A stretch of DNA of 64,000 nt from Cyclobacteriaceae bacterium (lineage in GTDB: Bacteria; Bacteroidota; Bacteroidia; Cytophagales; Cyclobacteriaceae), in contig JAOUDZ010000010.1 of the NCBI GenBank assembly GCA_029858965.1, forward strand, positions 1 through 64,000, in the 5' to 3' direction. The notes under the pieces were generated by a model. That model was not told where the DNA came from, searched no databases, and was given only the letters and a program-made list of their open reading frames with translations. Both the position numbers and the translations under genes were made by a program. Of the stretch, positions 53,657 through 62,911 are shown one piece after another. Positions within the stretch are counted from its first letter, which is position 1; the number at the start of each line of letters is the position of its first letter.

Positions 53657-54760
53657 TTATACACGCACTAGCTTAACAGGAGGTGTATGATTCGCATTCC
53701 ACTGGCAAACGTAAAGATTCTTATCTTCATCCACGCAAACATCATGGCCGTGATTAAATATCTTATCGGGTGTCTGATACATTTGTTGGAGCGAGTTGTT
53801 TACGTAGACAGGTTCCGTACCACCGGGGTTTGATACTACTTTATTAGTGCCGTCAAGGATGGTGATGAATCCCGTATCCTTAACCCATTTTTGTCCATCC
53901 TTTGTTTCAGACCAGCAGACACCCGCATATATGTTCTGATCATCAAGGACAGGTCTGCACACAAACAGACCGGGTAATTTCACCGTCCTGATGTATTTGC
54001 CATCAAGCGTAAAATATTTGAATGCATATTCTGTTCTGGAAGTACAAACCAGCAGTGGTTCCTTTCCTCTGTGATCAATGGCCACGCCATGGGCATTTAC
54101 GAGATTATGCTCAGCATTACTATTTTCATGTCCTCCAAAATGTCGTATATACTTACCGTTGTAGTCATATTGTATTATATAATCAGAGCCGTAGCCGTCC
54201 GCCACATAAATATCTCCATTGGGACCGACCGCTACTTCGGTAGGCATAAAGGGCTGGTCCTTCCTGTAAATACCAAGTGTATGCGGATCTCCCAAATTAA
54301 AGAGCAAGCGTCCAGTAATATCAGTCTTGAATACCTGACCAGCTTGCTTCGTCCATTGGCCTTGTTTGTTCTGATACCAGCCGCAATCGACAATAAACAA
54401 GAAATCCTCGCCGCCTTCTTTGGTCAACGTGAGTCCATGCCCGCCGGGATACTGCGTACCCCAATAATCCAGCAACTTGCCGGACTTATCAAATACCAGA
54501 ACATTATTGTGTGTATCATCTCCCAGCATCAGCAATCTTCCGCTGCTGTCCATTACCATCTCATGGCAGTTCATGAGCGGATTGTGCACCGGACTTATCT
54601 TTGCCCAGTCTTTCACTACCTTGTACCGATATTCCCCATGGCCAATAATGCCATCGTCTGCTGGTCGGTTGGTAAGGATGTTAAATCCAAAAGAGGGCAA
54701 AGCACTTGCCACACCCGAAACCAGTGCCGCTTTCCTAATAAATGTTCTGCGTGTAGCCAT
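53657..54760 (-). CDS. Tat-exported NHL/six-bladed propeller protein
   Basis: 367 residues with a Tat signal (ATRRTFIRKAALVSGVASAL). Repeats such as NVLVFDKSGKLLDYWG, VAVGPNGDIYVADGYGSDYI and GVAIDHRGKEPLLVCTSRTE form a propeller of the NHL type. It probably binds a substrate or protein partner in the periplasm. It starts 7 nt after the DUF1501 gene, and its stop precedes the membrane-cytochrome gene start by 4 nt. Confidence 0.9.
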   Translation of the reverse strand: MATRRTFIRKAALVSGVASALPSFGFNILTNRPADDGIIGHGEYRYKVVKDWAKISPVHNPLMNCHEMVMDSSGRLLMLGDDTHNNVLVFDKSGKLLDYWGTQYPGGHGLTLTKEGGEDFLFIVDCGWYQNKQGQWTKQAGQVFKTDITGRLLFNLGDPHTLGIYRKDQPFMPTEVAVGPNGDIYVADGYGSDYIIQYDYNGKYIRHFGGHENSNAEHNLVNAHGVAIDHRGKEPLLVCTSRTEYAFKYFTLDGKYIRTVKLPGLFVCRPVLDDQNIYAGVCWSETKDGQKWVKDTGFITILDGTNKVVSNPGGTEPVYVNNSLQQMYQTPDKIFNHGHDVCVDEDKNLYVCQWNANHTPPVKLVRV

Positions 54761-54767
54761 ATAGAAT

Positions 54768-56264
54768 TTATGTAAGTATGTCGTTTACCAATTTACCATG
54801 AACATCGGTAAGTCTGAATCTTCTTCCCTGATGTTTGAACACTAACTTTTCATGATCAATGCCCATCAGGTGCAGCAGTGTTGCCTGAAAGTCGTGTACA
54901 TGCATAGGGTCTTTTACAATGTTGTAGCCAACCTCATCGGTTTCTCCAAAGGTAAATCCGGGTTTTACACCGGCTCCCGCCATCCACATGGTAAAGCATC
55001 GTGGGTGGTGGTCGCGGCCATAATTAGTAGGTGTAAGCTTTCCCTGCGAATAGACAGTCCGGCCGAATTCTCCTCCCCACACAACCAGAGTGTCTTCCAG
55101 CAAACCACGCTGTTTAAGATCCTTCACTAACGCAGCCGTTGCCTGGTCTGTGTTTTTGGATTGGTTCGTTATGCCCTCCGGCAAAAAAAGATGCTGATCC
55201 CATCCCTGATGATACAGTTGCACAAACTTCACATCGCGTTCCAGCAGTCTTCTGGCCAGCAGGCAATTGGCCGCATACGTTCCCGGGTCGCGACTATCCT
55301 TTCCGTACATTTCAAATACTTCATCAGGTTCATCGGACATATCGGTTATCTCGGGTACAGAAGTCTGCATGCGATACGCCATTTCATACTGCGAAATCCG
55401 CGTATTGATTTCCGGGTCGCCATAGGTTTCGTATTGTATTTTATTCAGGTTCTTGAGATAACCGAGCATTTCAGCCCGATCGGCACCATCATAATTTTCC
55501 GGATTATTCAGGAACAGAACGGGATCTTTCCCCGACCTGAACTGTACACCCTGATGCCGAGACGGCAGGAATCCATTTCCCCACAATCGGGCATACAACG
55601 GTTGCCCTGAAGCATTTTTTGACACCAGCACAACAAAAGAAGGAAGATTCTCGTTATCAGAACCCAATCCATAGCTTAACCACGAACCAATGGAAGGACG
55701 ACCTGGCAACTGACTTCCTGTCTGAAAAAATGTTATGGCTGGATCATGGTTGATGGCTTCGGTGAACATCGATTTTACAAAGCATAAATCATCGACGATT
55801 TCCGCTGTATGCGGCATCAAATCACTTACCCACGCTCGGCATTGTCCATACTGCCTGAAATTAAAGACAGAGGATGCCATCGGCAACGTACTTTGTTCAG
55901 CGCTCATGCCCGTGAGACGTTGTCCTTTTCGAATGGATTCCGGTAAATCCTGTCCTTGCAAGTCTTTGAGTTTGGGTTTATAGTCAAACAAATCCAATTG
56001 CGATGGGCCGCCACTCTGGAAGAGATAGACTATGCGCTTTGCCCTGGGCATAAAATGCGGAAGCTTGAGGTCTCCGGTAAACATTTCAGGTTCAATCTTC
56101 GAAGCAGATGCCTTTAACTTGTCAATACCCAACAGCGAGCCCAGTGCCAGCGCACCCAGTCCCATCGAAGTTTTCGTAAGAAATGTCCTTCGGTCAAGTT
56201 GCTTCTGAATTTTATTGAGGTCAGGGTCATTTGACCTGAACGCCTCGTCATGCGGGTGTCCCAT
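54768..56264 (-). CDS. DUF1501 family protein, Tat-exported
   Basis: 498 residues. A Tat signal follows a short polar N-terminus (LDRRTFLTKTSMGLGALALG at about 26-45). The DUF1501 core has RIVYLFQSGGPSQLDLFDYK, ITFFQTGSQLPGRPSIGSWL, DTLVVWGGEFGRTVYSQGKL and NYGRDHHPRCFTMWMAGAG, an alkaline-phosphatase/sulfatase-like fold. DUF1501 and DUF1553 proteins are often encoded side by side and are presumed to act together. It is 8 nt after the DUF1553 gene. Confidence 0.94.
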   Translation of the reverse strand: MGHPHDEAFRSNDPDLNKIQKQLDRRTFLTKTSMGLGALALGSLLGIDKLKASASKIEPEMFTGDLKLPHFMPRAKRIVYLFQSGGPSQLDLFDYKPKLKDLQGQDLPESIRKGQRLTGMSAEQSTLPMASSVFNFRQYGQCRAWVSDLMPHTAEIVDDLCFVKSMFTEAINHDPAITFFQTGSQLPGRPSIGSWLSYGLGSDNENLPSFVVLVSKNASGQPLYARLWGNGFLPSRHQGVQFRSGKDPVLFLNNPENYDGADRAEMLGYLKNLNKIQYETYGDPEINTRISQYEMAYRMQTSVPEITDMSDEPDEVFEMYGKDSRDPGTYAANCLLARRLLERDVKFVQLYHQGWDQHLFLPEGITNQSKNTDQATAALVKDLKQRGLLEDTLVVWGGEFGRTVYSQGKLTPTNYGRDHHPRCFTMWMAGAGVKPGFTFGETDEVGYNIVKDPMHVHDFQATLLHLMGIDHEKLVFKHQGRRFRLTDVHGKLVNDILT

Positions 56265-56272
56265 AATCCTGG

Positions 56273-59200
56273 TTATCGTTTTGTAATCGTTGCGTCAGCA
56301 TTCATAATTGTACTGGCAACCACAGCATTGGCAGCTACCCATGACAAGTCATCTCGGTTGGGAACTGCAAACGCTCCTGCCGTGATCCATCCCCGTATTT
56401 TATCAGGATGACTTTTGAATTTTTGATATTCTCGTTCCCTTAACGCAATCATTAACTTAAGCTCTGCCTCATTGGGCAGTCTACCCGTAAGTTTCAGGTA
56501 AGCATCTTTAATGGGTTTATCATTATTTCCAAGATCGCTCATTTGTTCGCCCAAGACCCGCGCAGCCTCGACATAGGTTGGATCATTCAACAATACCAGC
56601 GCCTGCAACGGCGTGTTTGTTTCCTGGCGTCTGACAATGCACTCACTTCTTGCGGGTGCATCGAAGGTGGCGATGCTGGGGTGCGGAACAGTGCGTTTCC
56701 AAACGGTATACAAACTTCTGCGGTACAGTTTTCTTCCTGAATCCTGCTTATATTCTGCTCCGTTAATTTTCCACAATCCCGGCGGCTGATACGGACTTAC
56801 GCTTGGACCTCCTATATCATCGACCAGGAGTCCGCTGGCCGCAAGCGCATTGTCGCGAAGCATTTCTCCAGACAGGCGTTTTGCAGGCCCTCGCGCCAGC
56901 AGTCGATTGTCTGGATCCCTTTCCATCAGATCCTCCCTGAACCTGGATGACTGTCTATATGCAGCAGACATGGCCATTTTTTTGAGTATAGCCTTTATAT
57001 CCCATCCACTTTCGCGAAAATTTATGGCCAGCCAATCCAGCAACATGGGGTGCGATGGCATCTCACCCTGGTTACCGAAATCTTCGGCTGTTTTTACGAT
57101 ACCTTTCCCAAAAAGCATCTGCCAAAAACGGTTTACTGCTACGCGGGCCGTAAGCGGATGTTCATCATCCATAAGCCACAATGCCAACCCCAATCTGTTC
57201 CTGGGTAAATCTTCTGCCATAGGCAATATACTTTCCGGAACTCCTGCCGTAACCTCTTCGCCATACGCATCATACTGTCCACGCTTCAAAACATAAGCTT
57301 TCCTGGGGTTTTTCATTTCCTTCATTACCATTACCTCTTGCCTGTTTTCAAGCGAATCAGCCATCGTCATCCGATGTTTTGTAACTGTCGTTCGGGGTTT
57401 ATTAAGTTTTTCCGATACTGTACGCCAATAAAAATCCTCCAGCATTATTTTCTGTTTGTTGTCGAGTTGTGCAAACTCCGTACTGAGTACTGCGCGATAT
57501 CGCTTCGGAAAAGATACCTGGATGACTTCCAACGGGCTCAATTCCCTATTGAATACTACAATATCATCTATGATGGTTCCCTTAACACCTTTTCCTCTCC
57601 ACAACGCTCCGATCTGAATACCAGGCTCTGGTTGGCCCTTTCGCCTGAAGAGAATATCCTTATACAGGTTATCCACTTCAATAGTTGTATTCACTACTTC
57701 GCTATTCATGTACAATTTTAAACCGCGCGCAGTACTTGAACCATCATAGGTAATCATCAGGTGAACCCATTCATCGCGTGGTAAAGGTTTATCAGCAAAT
57801 TCAATTATAGCATTGTCCGGCGCCGTGTGCGCCATCATCACATAGAGTTTGTTGTCCAGCAACTCAAGGCGGTATCCACGGAAGTTGTAGATAACTGCAC
57901 CGTCACCGTTGTGAAAGATTACACCATCAGAAATATCTTTGGGAACCTTTGCCCACAATCCCACGCTAAATGGCTCAGCCCTGCCGAATGCCCCAATACC
58001 ATTGAGATCAAACCAGGCATCGCCATTGAGCAGCAGGCCATCACCCTGTATTCCACCTGCAAAAACTGCTTTTTCACCATTTGTCGCATTCTGCTTCATT
58101 GCTCCGCGCTGCGAAGTGTTGATTTTGTTGGTAAGCGATTTTTGGTCAAATGAGAAATGGGCCTGAATGTTCTTCGGGTAAATTTGGTTTGCATATTTCA
58201 GATATCGGCCGGATGCCATCCAATTTTGGACTTCGCCGCTACCTTCTCTTTTGATAATATCAATATCGTGCTCCTGCTCTGCAATAAGGCCGTTCAAATA
58301 ATTAACAATACTATCCTTGCGCTGATCTGGAACAATAATAGTGGGAACAGGCATGGCATCATCCCATGAAATCTGTCCTTCCTCATTTACATTATTAAAA
58401 AAGCTGAATAGCTGATAATAGTTTTTCTGCGAAATGGGATCGAATTTATGATCGTGACACCGGGCACATCCTACGGTTAAAGCCATAAAAGCCTGACTTG
58501 TTGTATTCACCCTGTCGACAACATATTCGACACGGAATTCCTCGCGAACGATTCCACCCTCCATGTTCTGTGGATGAATTCTGTTAAATGCCGTCGCCAG
58601 TTTTTGTTCATACGTTGCATCAGGCAAGAGATCTCCTGCAAGTTGCCAGGTCACAAATTTGTCGTAGGAAATATTTTCATTGAATGATTTTATCACCCAG
58701 TCACGATAAGGTGACATATCACGATAGCGATCAACGGTATAACCATGCGTATCTGCAAACCTGGAGATATCCATCCAGTGCAGTGCCATTTTTTCTCCGT
58801 AATGCGGAGAAGCCAACAGTCGGTCTACTTGTTTTTCGTATGCGTCAGGAGAATGATCAGCCAAAAAGTTATCAATTTCAGCAGGTGTAGGTGGAAGACC
58901 GGTGAGGTCCAGGCTCACCCTCCGCAGCAATATTTCCTTTTCCGCAGCAGCGGAAGGCGTAAGTCCGGCTTGTTCAATCTTCGCGAGTATAAAATTGTCA
59001 ATTTCATTGGCAACCCATACTGTATTCCTGACAGCCGGCAAATCTTTCTTTTCAGGTTTAATTAAAGCCCAATGGGGTTTGTATACTGCTCCCTCTTCAA
59101 TCCAACGGATGAGTACAGCTTTTTCGTGCGCCGATAGCGTAAGGTTAGACTCAGCGCCAGGCATCCTGTATTCTTCGTCGGACGAAATAATGCGATGAAA

Positions 59201-59497
59201 CAACTGACTTTTCCTGAGGCTTCCCGGTGTAATCGCGAATTTCCCGGGTGATTCCGGCAGCTCCTTGAATGCTAAAGCGGAAGAATATAACTGCAAGCCC
59301 GCTTTAACTTTGCCTTTATCCGGTCCATGGCATGCAAAACACTTATCGGATAGAATAGGCTTTACATGAATGTTAAAATCCAGGTGATCGGGCAGTTCTT
59401 TCATCGCCAATGCTACATCCTCCGGCAATTCAGGGCTACACCTGAAAAAAGTAAACCCAACAAACAGAAGTGCAATTATTCTGCAGCAACCACGCAT
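56273..59497 (-). CDS. DUF1549/DUF1553 cytochrome protein with LamG-like domain
   Basis: 1074 residues from the ATG at 59497; an earlier in-frame ATG would precede the signal sequence. Signal with FFRC (Cys20). A PSCyt1-type domain (CFACHGPDKGKVKAGLQLYS) is followed by DUF1549 (RRVSLDLTGLPPTPAEID to CARCHDHKFDPISQ). A LamG-like lectin domain (about 450-650: YKDILFRRKGQPEPGIQIGA) and DUF1553 (about 790-1040: HPLTARVAVNRFWQMLFGKG, LVLLNDPTYVEAARVLG) complete it. This is the classic catabolic module of Planctomycetes-like loci. It heads a four-gene operon divergent from an AraC regulator. Confidence 0.93.
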   Translation of the reverse strand: MRGCCRIIALLFVGFTFFRCSPELPEDVALAMKELPDHLDFNIHVKPILSDKCFACHGPDKGKVKAGLQLYSSALAFKELPESPGKFAITPGSLRKSQLFHRIISSDEEYRMPGAESNLTLSAHEKAVLIRWIEEGAVYKPHWALIKPEKKDLPAVRNTVWVANEIDNFILAKIEQAGLTPSAAAEKEILLRRVSLDLTGLPPTPAEIDNFLADHSPDAYEKQVDRLLASPHYGEKMALHWMDISRFADTHGYTVDRYRDMSPYRDWVIKSFNENISYDKFVTWQLAGDLLPDATYEQKLATAFNRIHPQNMEGGIVREEFRVEYVVDRVNTTSQAFMALTVGCARCHDHKFDPISQKNYYQLFSFFNNVNEEGQISWDDAMPVPTIIVPDQRKDSIVNYLNGLIAEQEHDIDIIKREGSGEVQNWMASGRYLKYANQIYPKNIQAHFSFDQKSLTNKINTSQRGAMKQNATNGEKAVFAGGIQGDGLLLNGDAWFDLNGIGAFGRAEPFSVGLWAKVPKDISDGVIFHNGDGAVIYNFRGYRLELLDNKLYVMMAHTAPDNAIIEFADKPLPRDEWVHLMITYDGSSTARGLKLYMNSEVVNTTIEVDNLYKDILFRRKGQPEPGIQIGALWRGKGVKGTIIDDIVVFNRELSPLEVIQVSFPKRYRAVLSTEFAQLDNKQKIMLEDFYWRTVSEKLNKPRTTVTKHRMTMADSLENRQEVMVMKEMKNPRKAYVLKRGQYDAYGEEVTAGVPESILPMAEDLPRNRLGLALWLMDDEHPLTARVAVNRFWQMLFGKGIVKTAEDFGNQGEMPSHPMLLDWLAINFRESGWDIKAILKKMAMSAAYRQSSRFREDLMERDPDNRLLARGPAKRLSGEMLRDNALAASGLLVDDIGGPSVSPYQPPGLWKINGAEYKQDSGRKLYRRSLYTVWKRTVPHPSIATFDAPARSECIVRRQETNTPLQALVLLNDPTYVEAARVLGEQMSDLGNNDKPIKDAYLKLTGRLPNEAELKLMIALREREYQKFKSHPDKIRGWITAGAFAVPNRDDLSWVAANAVVASTIMNADATITKR

Positions 59498-59623
59498 AAC
59501 CACTGAGCTTTTTAAGAAATGACACCGTATTCCACAATCAAAGGTCATAAATTCTGCGTTGTTCAGGGTAGTCCGGAGTAGGGGAATTCTTGCACATTTC
59601 CGACATTAGTAAAACAAAAATCA

Positions 59624-59631
59624 TACTTTTG
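59624..59631 (+). promoter_or_regulatory. Candidate -7 element for the AraC gene
   Basis: TACTTTTG matches TAnnTTTG and lies 22 nt before the GTG at 59653. It is inside the 155-bp space shared with the divergent DUF1553 operon. The usual -33 TTG is not at the expected distance. Confidence 0.4.
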
Positions 59632-59652
59632 ACATCACTCAACTGATTATTA

Positions 59653-60531
59653 GTGGTTTATACCTTGCACAAATCCTTTGACAATTTAAAGATTACGCTG
59701 CTCAATGTTGGGTACGCTGACCTGAGCCACAAATGGGATTATGATAATGTGATCAGTCCCTATTCACGGCTTTATTACATTACCGATGGGACTGCAAAAG
59801 TGTATCACAACAACACCGCTTACGTTTTAAAGCCTGACTATCTCTACCTGATCCCAAGTTATACCTACAGCCGGTATAAGTGCGATGAACACATGTCTCA
59901 GTATTATATCAGTGTGATGGATGAAATCGGGCAAAGTTTCTCCATGTATAACTTTTACGAGTTCCAATACGAAGTGCAGGCAATCCCTGGAGATAGGGAC
60001 CTTTTCGAACGACTGCTTACTATTAATCCAAACCGGAATTTGGTACGTGAAGATCCCAAAGTGTATGATAACCGACCAACACTTCTGAGCTTCATCGAAC
60101 GAAATAAGGAATTAAGTTCATCCGCAATGTTAGAAACGCAAGGGATTATTAAAGTACTATTTTCACGATTTTTGAAGGATGAATCTGCGCCCTCAAAAAA
60201 ATCTATTTGGAACGAGCGTATACTGGAAACCGTACGATACATCCACGAGAATTTGCCTCACGTTCTGTTGGTGGAAGATCTTGCAAGGCGATGTCATTTA
60301 ACGCCAGACCATTTCTCGCGTCTATTTCTTGAATCTACGGGGCAACGTCCGATAAAGTACATTCAGCATAAGCGGATTGAACGCGCTCAATTACTGCTAA
60401 CAACTACCGCCAACTCACTTCAGACCATAGCCGAGAAGGTAGGCCTGGAGAATATCTCCTATTTCTCAAGGTTATTCAAAAAGGAAACCGGAAAGACAGC
60501 GGGAGAATTCCGAAGGGAGCACTGGGCATAA
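59653..60531 (+). CDS. AraC-family transcriptional regulator
   Basis: 292 residues from a GTG at 59653. The N-terminal part (about 1-160) is a cupin-like sensing region (YYITDGTAKVYHNNTAYVLK, PDYLYLIPSYTYSRYKCDEH). The C-terminal 100 residues are two helix-turn-helix motifs: HVLLVEDLARRCHLTPDHFS, RLFLESTGQRPIKYIQHKRI and SRLFKKETGKTAGEFRREH. It is divergent from the DUF1553 operon and convergent with the PQQ dehydrogenase gene, so it probably senses the substrate of these genes. Ligand unknown. Confidence 0.93.
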   Translation: MVYTLHKSFDNLKITLLNVGYADLSHKWDYDNVISPYSRLYYITDGTAKVYHNNTAYVLKPDYLYLIPSYTYSRYKCDEHMSQYYISVMDEIGQSFSMYNFYEFQYEVQAIPGDRDLFERLLTINPNRNLVREDPKVYDNRPTLLSFIERNKELSSSAMLETQGIIKVLFSRFLKDESAPSKKSIWNERILETVRYIHENLPHVLLVEDLARRCHLTPDHFSRLFLESTGQRPIKYIQHKRIERAQLLLTTTANSLQTIAEKVGLENISYFSRLFKKETGKTAGEFRREHWA

Positions 60532-60586
60532 GCAATGCAAACAAATATGGCTGTGCTGCCATTCCAACACGTCATGAATTTTTATG

Positions 60587-62773
60587 TTATGGCAGCGCGA
60601 AACAATAGTAGCTATCACCCGGTTTCGTTCCTGGTTTTCCACCGCCTCCGGCTGCAATGACAACGTATTGTCGGCCCCCAATTTCAAAAGTTGCAGGGGT
60701 AGCATAGCCACCTGCATCCATTTGGAATTCCCATAGCAGTTCACCCGTATCTTTGTCATAGGCATGCAGGCGTTCATCCATCGCGGCACCGATAAATACT
60801 AACCCCCCTGCCGTCACAACGGGGCCTCCAATATTAAACGTGCCCGTTGGTTTTAAACCTTGCGCTTCAAGCTGTGGATAAGTTCCCAGTGGAACCTGCC
60901 ATTTTATTGTCCCTTTGTTCAGATCTATGGCATTGAGTGTCCCCCATGGCCTTTTGTTTACCGGGAACCCGGCAGGATCACGAAAATCCCAGTGACCCGT
61001 ACTCACATATGGAATTTGGTTGCGCCAGCTTGTTCTTAAGTCGTTGGTTGAGATTTTTTCGTTTTCATCTTCCTGAAATAACCAGGCCACAATTGCTTTT
61101 TTTTCCACTTCAGAAAAAGTCCTGAATGATGGCATTTGTCCTTTTCCGGTTTCAAGCAGCGATAGCACCTGATCTTTTGTCATGCGCGCTTTAACGCCAC
61201 TCAACGGTGTAACCGCGGGGGAAGTTTGAAAATTTGTCTTGGTTTGAACGTGACAATTAGCGCAGATGGATTGAAAGATTTGTTTTCCCAAAACACCCAG
61301 CGTGGTTTCTTTATCGCCCTTCGACTGGACCATCGAAATCCACTCCGCTTCGTTGCTTGCGTTTACAATCAACGTGTTGGATTCGGGATCAAAAGCTGCC
61401 CCTGGCCATTCCGACCCGCCATTGAATTGCGGAAACATGACGACAGGCTTTAATGATGGCGGTGAGAAAATGTTCCCTTTGATCATGTTTTTGATGGTGT
61501 CTCGCACATACTGCGTCGCTGCGGGATTCAGGTCCGTAATTTCCTGATCGGTAAAAACCTGCCGGGCATACGCCAGCGAAGAAATTGGAAAAGGTTGTGT
61601 TGGCCAGCTTTCTTCACCGGGTATATCCGACCTGGGAACGCTTCGTTCCGCTACGGGAAATACAGGCAAGCCGGTATCGCGGTTCAATACAAAAAGATGA
61701 CCCATCTTGGTAGGTTGCGCAACAGCGTCAATTTCTTTTCCATCCTTTGCTAAGGTCACTAACGTGGGCGGGCATGGAATATCGTAGTCCCACAAATCGT
61801 GATGCACTACCTGGAAGTGCCATACATATTCTCCGGTTTCAGCATTGAGCGCCATTACACAGTTGGCAAATAGATTTTGACCAATTCGATTACCTCCCCA
61901 ATGATCATAGGAGGCTGATCCCGTGCCGAAATAGACGATTCCCCTTTTCGTATCGAGTGTGAAACCACCCCAGCTATTGGCCCCTCCGTTTGTTTTCCAG
62001 GAATCCGGTGACCATGTTTCATAGCCTGGCTCCCCCGGATAAGGTATCGTATGAAAAATCCACTTGCGTTCGCCGGTACGGACATCAAAAGCACGAATGT
62101 GCCCGGGTGCTCCCGGATTTGGGCCCTCACCAACAGATGTACTGATAATCAGCTTATCATTGAACACAACCCCAGGTGTAGACGAAGTAACGAATTGAAG
62201 CTCCTCCCGATCCAGATTCTTGCGCAAATCTATTCGCCCTCCCTCACCAAAGCCAATAATCGGTTTACCGTCTTTTGCATTCACCGCATAGAGGTAAGCG
62301 CCAACAGCATAAAAGAGTCGTTGATCCACGCTGTCGCGCCAATAGGTTAGTCCGCGATTCATTCCACCACCTTTTCCACCCTCGGGATCAAAGACCCATA
62401 GTTCCTTTCCGGTGGCAGCATCAAGCGCCACGGCTTTTAATCGGGGAGTAGTTATATACATCGTCCCCTCCACGATGATTGGATTGCATTGAATCGTACT
62501 GGGGGGATCACTTCGCATATCATCGGCGCGATATTGCCAAGCGACTTTGAGTTTACTTACATTTTTACGGTTAATCTGATCCAATACTGAATAGTGCGTT
62601 CCTTTGACGTCGCCACCATATACCTGCCATGTCGTGAAATTGTCACGTGCATCTATGGTGTCTCTTTCCCTGATTTTGGTACAACCCATGATTATCAAAG
62701 GGATCAACACCAGAAGACCACCAGGAAAAGTGGAAAGTATTTTCAAAGCATTTCGGTTAAAGGTGAAATTCAT
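60587..62773 (-). CDS. PQQ-dependent dehydrogenase lipoprotein with inserted cytochrome c domain
   Basis: 728 residues with lipobox IMGC (Cys31). Tryptophan-docking blades of an eight-bladed quinoprotein propeller are visible (NPIIVEGTMYITTPRLKAVA, AATGKELWVFDPEGGKGGGM, GGNPGAPGH-type turns, LHAYDKDTGELLWEFQMDAG). A cytochrome c domain with CANCH lies inside the propeller at about residue 500 (MTKDQVLSLLETGKGQMPSF). Such enzymes oxidise alcohols or sugars in the periplasm and pass electrons to the haem. It is on the minus strand 138 nt downstream of the Gfo/Idh gene and may be cotranscribed with it. Confidence 0.91.
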   Translation of the reverse strand: MNFTFNRNALKILSTFPGGLLVLIPLIIMGCTKIRERDTIDARDNFTTWQVYGGDVKGTHYSVLDQINRKNVSKLKVAWQYRADDMRSDPPSTIQCNPIIVEGTMYITTPRLKAVALDAATGKELWVFDPEGGKGGGMNRGLTYWRDSVDQRLFYAVGAYLYAVNAKDGKPIIGFGEGGRIDLRKNLDREELQFVTSSTPGVVFNDKLIISTSVGEGPNPGAPGHIRAFDVRTGERKWIFHTIPYPGEPGYETWSPDSWKTNGGANSWGGFTLDTKRGIVYFGTGSASYDHWGGNRIGQNLFANCVMALNAETGEYVWHFQVVHHDLWDYDIPCPPTLVTLAKDGKEIDAVAQPTKMGHLFVLNRDTGLPVFPVAERSVPRSDIPGEESWPTQPFPISSLAYARQVFTDQEITDLNPAATQYVRDTIKNMIKGNIFSPPSLKPVVMFPQFNGGSEWPGAAFDPESNTLIVNASNEAEWISMVQSKGDKETTLGVLGKQIFQSICANCHVQTKTNFQTSPAVTPLSGVKARMTKDQVLSLLETGKGQMPSFRTFSEVEKKAIVAWLFQEDENEKISTNDLRTSWRNQIPYVSTGHWDFRDPAGFPVNKRPWGTLNAIDLNKGTIKWQVPLGTYPQLEAQGLKPTGTFNIGGPVVTAGGLVFIGAAMDERLHAYDKDTGELLWEFQMDAGGYATPATFEIGGRQYVVIAAGGGGKPGTKPGDSYYCFALP

Positions 62774-62911
62774 TTCAATAGTTTTGCCACTACGCCAATT
62801 TACATATTTATAGTAGTTTGGTGCCAGATCCTCATGGCAACATTTATGATAGGCGATGAAGGGTCTCCTGCGCTTGTTTACGCTATGGGACGGATGATTC
62901 GCCTGTAAATA

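Noticed and set aside
60555-60596. 8-bp inverted repeat GCTGCCAT/ATGGCAGC between the AraC and PQQ genes
   Set aside because: Long loop, overlaps the PQQ gene end and has no T-tract; probably chance.
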